Shown one piece after another: positions 6,339-10,649 of a stretch of DNA of 10,649 nt. The notes under the pieces are model-generated. The model saw only the letters and a list, made by a program, of their open reading frames with translations. It did not search any database and was not told the origin of the DNA. A program made the position numbers and the translations under genes. Location: positions 1 to 10,649 of the forward strand of contig JAIOTM010000012.1 of NCBI GenBank assembly GCA_021106755.1, written 5' to 3'. The first letter of the stretch is position 1. Every line of letters starts with the position of its first letter. This stretch comes from Candidatus Cloacimonadota bacterium (GTDB lineage: Bacteria; Cloacimonadota; Cloacimonadia; Cloacimonadales; JAIOQZ01).

Positions 6339-8555
6339 TTACCTTTTTGTCCTGTTTCCGGCGATAATCATCTGTCCAACAGAGATTGATCCGTCATTAA
6401 GTGGAAAACGACAAGGGGTATATACTGTAAAGTTATTTTTTTGCAAAACCGTAAACAAAGCATCAAGTAAAATTCTATTTTGCAGAACACCCCCAGACAA
6501 CACAACTTTCGTGAGACCGTAGTTTTGTCTGATTTTCCTTGCCGATGCCAGTGTTACGCTGACAATTGTGCGGTGAAATCTACGAGAAATAAGCCGGGAA
6601 TCTTTGCAGGCATGCAAATCACAAACAATCTCTTTTAACACAGGTTTTAATAGTATCTGTTTGCCGGAAAACTCTACCGGATAGGGTTGCTCATCATCAA
6701 GTGGTTCACTTCCGCAAAGAAACTCCAGAGCCATCGCCGACTGAGCTTCAAAGCTAATCTCAGGATACAGCCCCAGCAAAGAAGCGACACAATCAAAGAG
6801 ACGTCCCATACTGGAAGTTTCAATTATATTGAAGTTTTTCGATAACTGCATATCCATCGTTTTACGCTCTAACGGGGAGATATTTCGCAGAAAAGAAGCA
6901 TCCAACCCGGCGTGAGTAATCCATGAGTAAGCAATGCGTACCGGATGCCGAATCGCGGCATCCCTCGAAGGTAGTGGCATATATTCTAAGTGATAGAGCC
7001 GCTCATAGTCAGTGTAATCCATGCGAAAGATTTCGCCCCCCCAGATTTTTCCATCATCTCCATATCCCGTACCATCGTAAGCAATACCGATTATCGGCTC
7101 TGTTAACTGATGCTCTGCCATAACAGCAGCTACATGAGCTACATGGTGCTGCACTCTCACAACTGGTAATCCAGAAGCCTTTGCGAAGTGAGTTGTGGCA
7201 TAATCGGGGTGTAAATCACAGGCGATTTTCTCCGGCTCTATATCGAACCATTTTTTATATTTTTCTAACGTTTCCAAGTAGAAATCGGTTGTAGATTTAG
7301 TTTCGCTATTTCCTATGTACGGAGAGAGATAGGCGTTTCTCCCTTTTCCAAGCGCAAAGGTGAGTTTCAATTCTGCTCCGGTTCCCAGTGTTGGGGCAAC
7401 ACTAAACGGTAATTCCACTGGCAAAGGCACAAACCCGCGCGATCGCCTGATAATCACATCCGCGTGAGTTGCCGGACGGATTACAGAATCATCACATCGA
7501 TTGAGGATAGGGCGATTGTGAGTTAGAAACGCGTCGCACAGACCCTTCAACTGCACTTCTTCCGCAGTGATTGGCTCGCTATTAAGATTCCCGCTTGTCA
7601 TAACCAAATACGGTAGCTCATCATCAAGAAGCAGGTAGTGCAAGGGAGCGTAAGGCAGGAATACACCGAGATTGGGATTTTCGGGAGAGAGGATTTCCGG
7701 GAGAAAAGAACCTTTTGGGAGTAGCACAATTGGCGCGGCAGAACTTCTCAATAAACGGTGTTCTCTCTCCCCGACATTGGCAATTTTCTCTACATGCTCA
7801 TGCTTGGTCATAATAGCAAAAGGTTTATGTGGACGTGTCTTACGCTTCCTTAATTCGGTTATAGCTTCTTCATTGGTTGCGTCGCAGGCAATATGAAAGC
7901 CACCGATTCCCTTGATACCGACTATCTTCCCCGCCTTGAGCATTTTCTTAGCGAGAGATATTGGATTTCCTGTTACTGCTTTCAAGTTCTCATCTGAAAA
8001 CGACAACTCAGGACCGCATTCCGCGCAAGCCACCGGTTGGGCGTGAAATCTACGATTCAGCGGGTCGGTATATTCCCCGCCGCAGTAATCACACAATCGA
8101 AATGACTTCATGCTGGTTTGAGGTCTGTCGTAGGGAGTGTTTTCGATTATTGAGTAGCGGGGTCCGCAGTTAGTGCAGTTAATAAAAGCATAGCCGTAGC
8201 GGGGATTAGCAGGAGAGTTCATTTCACGAACGCAATCAGGACAGGTTGCTAAATCCGGGGAGATAAGAGTCGTTTGTGACAAATCACTGAGGGAACTTCG
8301 TATCTCGAAGTTAGTTAAAGGCTTGTCCGTAACCTGCTTAGTTCTAAACGTATCGATACGCGCGCCGGGCGGGTATGTCTCTTTAATCGCTTTAATAAAC
8401 GCACTGATTGCGGAGTCTTCGCCAACGACTTCTATTTCTACTCCAGCCGAAGAATTAAGCACATAGCCCCTGAGCTGGTACAAATGTGCCAGACGATAAA
8501 CAAAGGGGCGAAAACCAACCCCCTGAACAACTCCGTTTATATAAATTCTAATCAT
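6339..8555 (-). CDS. hypF: Carbamoyltransferase HypF
   Basis: HypF uses carbamoyl phosphate and ATP to form carbamoyl adenylate and transfers the carbamoyl group to the C-terminal Cys of HypE. The 738-residue protein has the full-length domain order. An acylphosphatase domain (about 1-90) carries VQGVGFRPF with Arg16. Two zinc-finger units have Cys105/108/127/130 and Cys155/158/177/180 in CxxC pairs. A YrdC-like domain (about 195-380) has GIGGFH, KPFAIM, SSAAPIVLL, TSGNLNSEPI and RCDDSVIR. A Kae1-like domain (about 390-738) has HHVAHVAA (470-477), AYDGTGYG, GGVLQNR and NDGSISVGQ. It is the first gene of the hyp run, with a promoter-like sequence about 30 bases upstream of its start (8582-8610). 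The ribosome site before the ATG is weak. I see no truncation. Confidence 0.97.
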   Translation of the reverse strand: MIRIYINGVVQGVGFRPFVYRLAHLYQLRGYVLNSSAGVEIEVVGEDSAISAFIKAIKETYPPGARIDTFRTKQVTDKPLTNFEIRSSLSDLSQTTLISPDLATCPDCVREMNSPANPRYGYAFINCTNCGPRYSIIENTPYDRPQTSMKSFRLCDYCGGEYTDPLNRRFHAQPVACAECGPELSFSDENLKAVTGNPISLAKKMLKAGKIVGIKGIGGFHIACDATNEEAITELRKRKTRPHKPFAIMTKHEHVEKIANVGEREHRLLRSSAAPIVLLPKGSFLPEILSPENPNLGVFLPYAPLHYLLLDDELPYLVMTSGNLNSEPITAEEVQLKGLCDAFLTHNRPILNRCDDSVIRPATHADVIIRRSRGFVPLPVELPFSVAPTLGTGAELKLTFALGKGRNAYLSPYIGNSETKSTTDFYLETLEKYKKWFDIEPEKIACDLHPDYATTHFAKASGLPVVRVQHHVAHVAAVMAEHQLTEPIIGIAYDGTGYGDDGKIWGGEIFRMDYTDYERLYHLEYMPLPSRDAAIRHPVRIAYSWITHAGLDASFLRNISPLERKTMDMQLSKNFNIIETSSMGRLFDCVASLLGLYPEISFEAQSAMALEFLCGSEPLDDEQPYPVEFSGKQILLKPVLKEIVCDLHACKDSRLISRRFHRTIVSVTLASARKIRQNYGLTKVVLSGGVLQNRILLDALFTVLQKNNFTVYTPCRFPLNDGSISVGQMIIAGNRTKR

Positions 8556-8581
8556 AGCTTGCTCTGTTAATTCTTTCGGAC

Positions 8582-8610
8582 AAAATAGTTTTCAGGTAGA
8601 TTTATGGCAA
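8582..8610 (-). promoter_or_regulatory. Possible promoter of the hyp operon
   Basis: On the minus strand, TTGCCA (8610-8605, 5/6 to the -35 consensus) is 17 bases from TATTTT (8587-8582, 4/6 to the -10 consensus). It lies between the tRNA and hypF, placing transcription start near 8575, about 20 bases before the hypF ATG. The region is AT-rich, so a chance match is possible. Read-through from the tRNA promoter is the alternative. Confidence 0.4.
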
Positions 8611-8630
8611 TTTATCTTGAAAATGAAAAA

Positions 8631-8703
8631 TGGAGCATAGCGGGATCGAACCGCTGACCTCATGACTGCCAGTCATGCGCTCTCCCATCTGAGCTAATGC
8701 CCC
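8631..8703 (-). tRNA. tRNA-Ala, anticodon GGC
   Basis: The 73-nt gene on the minus strand folds as a complete cloverleaf. It has acceptor GGGGCAT/ATGCTCC, D stem GCTC/GAGC, anticodon stem CATGA/TCATG around loop CTGGCAG, five-base variable loop AGGTC, T stem AGCGG/CCGCT with loop TTCGATC, and discriminator A73. The anticodon GGC reads GCC alanine codons. The acceptor carries the G3-U70 wobble pair that identifies tRNA-Ala to alanyl-tRNA synthetase. The CCA end is not encoded: A73 is followed by TTTTT. It lies 75 bp upstream of hypF in the same direction. Confidence 0.96.
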
Positions 8704-8717
8704 GGAAACAAAATCGA

Positions 8718-8744
8718 ATTTTGCTGTGTGAGCTTTTCAGTCAA
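8718..8744 (-). promoter_or_regulatory. Possible promoter of tRNA-Ala
   Basis: TTGACT (8744-8739, 5/6 to the -35 consensus) on the minus strand is followed after a short 15-base spacer by CAAAAT (8723-8718, 4/6 to the -10 consensus). Transcription would start about 8 bases before the mature tRNA. The -35 is good, but the spacing and -10 are poor. Confidence 0.3.
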
Positions 8745-8762
8745 GAGTTTTTGGCTACATTC

Positions 8763-8777
8763 TTTTGCTCCGCAAAA
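8763..8777. other. Small hairpin TTTTGC-TCC-GCAAAA
   Basis: A 6-bp perfect stem with a 3-base loop lies between alr and tRNA-Ala. It could contribute to ending alr transcription, but no proper T-run follows on the minus strand. Evidence is weak. Confidence 0.25.
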
Positions 8778-8820
8778 ATAATAGACTAATACAGAAACAG
8801 ACAAAAGTTTTCACACTATT

Positions 8821-8894
8821 TTTCGAGTCGTTAGGACACAGGACGACGACTCGAAACTCAGGACAATGCTCGACTCGACATACTTTTCGAGTCG
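8821..8894. repeat. Cluster of four TCGAGTCG/CGACTCGA inverted repeats
   Basis: The 8-mer core occurs four times in alternating orientation: TTTCGAGTCG (8821-8830), CGACTCGAAA (8847-8856), CGACTCGA (8871-8878) and TTTCGAGTCG (8885-8894). Copies 1 and 2 form a perfect 10-bp stem with a 16-base loop; copies 3 and 4 form an 8-bp stem with an 8-base loop. Copy 2 can instead pair perfectly over 10 bp with copy 4, so alternative folds are possible. AGGAC is also repeated between the copies. The cluster starts 17 bases downstream of the alr stop codon. It lacks the T-run of an intrinsic terminator, so it looks more like a REP-type palindromic repeat or an RNA-stabilising structure. Confidence 0.6.
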
Positions 8895-8911
8895 AAACAA
8901 ATCACTACTCT

Positions 8912-10649
8912 CTAATACGCAAACACAATACCGCTGTTTGGAAACACCCATTCATCTTTGTCGCTACTTACCGAGATTTCATTTTCTTTGCGGGATATAG
9001 CCGGAAAACGGGAGCGTCCGGCAAATACTGGTATTGCTTCAACATTTGATAAATTAGCCGGATACTTAAATGTTACTGCTACACCTTGAGTTGGTTCAGT
9101 GATAAAAACAGACATCTGGTGTCCGTTTTTGGGATAGTATGTTCTGGAAGAAATGCTGAACGCGACTTCTTCGCCGATAAGCGAGGTGAGGTCTGGATGC
9201 GAGCAACGAATTTCGACAGATCCGTCTTCTATCCGAACAGTACTTGCAAGCTGTATGCCGTTAATCGAAACTTCCGTAAGTTTGAAAAAACGGGGGTCAA
9301 GCTCTATCTCGTGACTCAAAAGCCACCTATATTCCACATCTTTCCGGGCGAAATATTTTTCAAGCATTTGGGGAGTATTGGCACACACAACGAGGAAGTA
9401 ATCTGACTGTAAAACCTTATTGTAAAGCAAGCTTGTTTCGGTTAAATAAAAATTATTTAAATCACACTCAGAAAAAGTAATCTCGTGGCGGAAATTAGTC
9501 CGATAGCAAACATCGCTGTCTTTTTCCTGAAAAAAACTACGAAGCATCCGGTCATATATCAGCGAAGCAATCTCGCGGCTTTGCAGTCGTTGAGAAATAG
9601 CCGCTTCGATTATCTGGTTCAGCGATTTATCGGAGAAATCTCCCGAAAAAAAGGTGCGGCGTGACTGTGGAGCGGAAGCGATAAGCTTGTTGTTTTTGAA
9701 ATAATAACGTTTTGCTCTGCGTCCAATCTGGCATAGTAATTCGTAGCTACTTCCTTCGTAAGCCGCGGTAATATTCTCAGCCCGGAGATTTTCATTCTCT
9801 CCGCCAATTACAATAACTTCCTCACCGATTTTCAAATCAGAAACACCCGAAACATCAACGGCAATCATATCCATGCTGATTTTACCAATTACAGGACATA
9901 ACTGTCCTGTAATGCTGACCTTGCCTTTGTTTCCCAACAGGAAATCGTATCCATCTGCGTAACCTATAGGCAAAATTGCGTACTGTAGTGGTTTTTTCAC
10001 TTCAAAAGTGCGGTTATAGCCAATGGATTCCCCTGCATCGGCACTTTTCAGCATACTGATACGTGTCTTGAAAGTCATAACGGGTTTCAGGTTTATGCGA
10101 CTTTTCAGCGAGATGTCGGAATATATGCCGAAAGAAAGTAGTCCAAGACGAACAAGATTGCCTATGTCTGTATCGCAGGTAACAACAGCGGAACTATTAG
10201 ATATATGAACATACTTCGGCTGTGAATCTGAAAGGATATGCCGAAATCGCTCTTTTTGCAGTGATGTAAAGTCTGAATCGTTTTCGCTGGCGGCAAAGTG
10301 AGAGAATATCCCTTCAATATAGATATTAGGCATTTCCCGCAAGAGCTTGTATTCCTTTTCCCACTCCCGTGTTAAGGAAAACCCGCTACGCCCCATTCCT
10401 GTATCAATATTAATGTGAACCGCAATTCGTTGTTGACTGCTTTCGTTTAACGCGGTCGCGAAATGGAAATCGGAAATCGTGGGAGTAAGCTGATACTCCT
10501 GAATAAGTGGAATCTCGTCAATCATAGAAGGTGATAGAATCAGAATCGGTAGCTTTATTCCCCGATAGCGGAGGATAGCTCCTTCTTCGGCGTTGGCTAC
10601 GCCGAGAAAAGCAGCACCTTCTTCGATAGCGGATTCGGCAATTTCGTAA
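8912..10649 (-). CDS. alr: Alanine racemase with long C-terminal extension (5' partial)
   Basis: This PLP enzyme interconverts L- and D-alanine to supply D-Ala for peptidoglycan. The frame is open to the right edge, so the start is missing. 578 residues are visible, beginning YEIAESAIEEGA...FLGVANAEEG. An ATG at 10525 is internal, since racemase sequence continues upstream of it. Core motifs by visible residue: NIDTGMGRSGF (80-90), HISNSSAV (148-155), VRLG with the PLP-contacting Arg (167), GYNRTF with the likely catalytic Tyr (211), PIGYADGYD, and SMDM (258-261), where many racemases have CMD. About 50 residues are missing, including the PLP lysine motif; an N-terminal fusion, such as the MurF-Alr type, cannot be excluded. 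The usual fold ends near YELLCQIGRRAKR (302-314). About 255 further residues follow that I do not recognise: a helical, polar part (about 335-445) and a probably beta-rich part (about 450-578) with TYYPKNGHQ and WVFPNSGIVF. The TAG stop is at 8914-8912. Confidence 0.9.
   Translation of the reverse strand, partial: YEIAESAIEEGAAFLGVANAEEGAILRYRGIKLPILILSPSMIDEIPLIQEYQLTPTISDFHFATALNESSQQRIAVHINIDTGMGRSGFSLTREWEKEYKLLREMPNIYIEGIFSHFAASENDSDFTSLQKERFRHILSDSQPKYVHISNSSAVVTCDTDIGNLVRLGLLSFGIYSDISLKSRINLKPVMTFKTRISMLKSADAGESIGYNRTFEVKKPLQYAILPIGYADGYDFLLGNKGKVSITGQLCPVIGKISMDMIAVDVSGVSDLKIGEEVIVIGGENENLRAENITAAYEGSSYELLCQIGRRAKRYYFKNNKLIASAPQSRRTFFSGDFSDKSLNQIIEAAISQRLQSREIASLIYDRMLRSFFQEKDSDVCYRTNFRHEITFSECDLNNFYLTETSLLYNKVLQSDYFLVVCANTPQMLEKYFARKDVEYRWLLSHEIELDPRFFKLTEVSINGIQLASTVRIEDGSVEIRCSHPDLTSLIGEEVAFSISSRTYYPKNGHQMSVFITEPTQGVAVTFKYPANLSNVEAIPVFAGRSRFPAISRKENEISVSSDKDEWVFPNSGIVFAY

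Noticed and set aside
10525..10525. ATG at 10525 as the start of alanine racemase
   Set aside because: Forty-one codons upstream continue clear racemase sequence (GVANAEEG...RGIKLPILIL) to the window edge, so the gene is truncated by the window.

Overview
The window is a stretch of bacterial chromosome in which every gene I can support lies on the minus strand. Read 5' to 3' on that strand, the order is: alanine racemase with an unusual C-terminal extension (partial, cut by the right edge), tRNA-Ala(GGC), the [NiFe]-hydrogenase maturation cluster hypF-hypC-hypD-hypE-hypA-hypB, an intrinsic terminator, a 125-bp imperfect inverted repeat, and a large AT-rich gene for a membrane protein of unknown function. 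Clear Shine-Dalgarno sites (AGGAGG before hypB, AAGGGG before hypA), sigma70-like promoters, a tRNA without an encoded CCA end and mixed base composition fit a bacterium that uses the standard code. I cannot name the phylum. The repeat style and gene content would suit something in or near the Chlorobi/Ignavibacteria/Cloacimonetes part of the tree, but that is a weak inference.

Right part (8704-10649): 578 codons of alr. The racemase core is recognisable, but the N-terminal segment that should carry the PLP lysine lies beyond the window. About 255 residues after the normal end of the fold are not explained. Between alr and the tRNA lies a cluster of four TCGAGTCG/CGACTCGA cores that can form alternative hairpins.

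Middle part (3022-8555): a complete and compact hyp set. HypF makes the carbamoyl adenylate and passes the carbamoyl group to the C-terminal Cys of HypE, where it is dehydrated to a cyanide donor. HypC and HypD assemble the Fe(CN)2CO unit, and HypA with HypB inserts nickel. Genes overlap or sit a few bases apart (hypC/hypD 26 bp, hypD/hypE 11 bp, hypA/hypB 14 bp), so they are probably one translationally coupled transcript. No hydrogenase structural subunit or maturation protease is in the window, so the target enzyme is encoded elsewhere. Two start sites needed care: HypA starts at the ATG giving the required Met-His N-terminus, and HypE starts at 5032, not at the far longer open frame.

Left part (1-3021): the hyp operon ends at a good terminator (2978-3005), which abuts the inverted repeat. 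Beyond it is an AT-rich gene for a protein with three N-terminal membrane segments and a large soluble domain. The best promoter in the window (TGGACA-17-TATAAG) and a good ribosome site (AAGGA) precede an ATG at 2615. That ATG is in the same frame as the large protein but is stopped after 22 codons by a TGA. This arrangement (nonsense mutation, leader peptide or recoded stop) is the most interesting single observation here. I found no CRISPR array, insertion sequence or recognised defence system.
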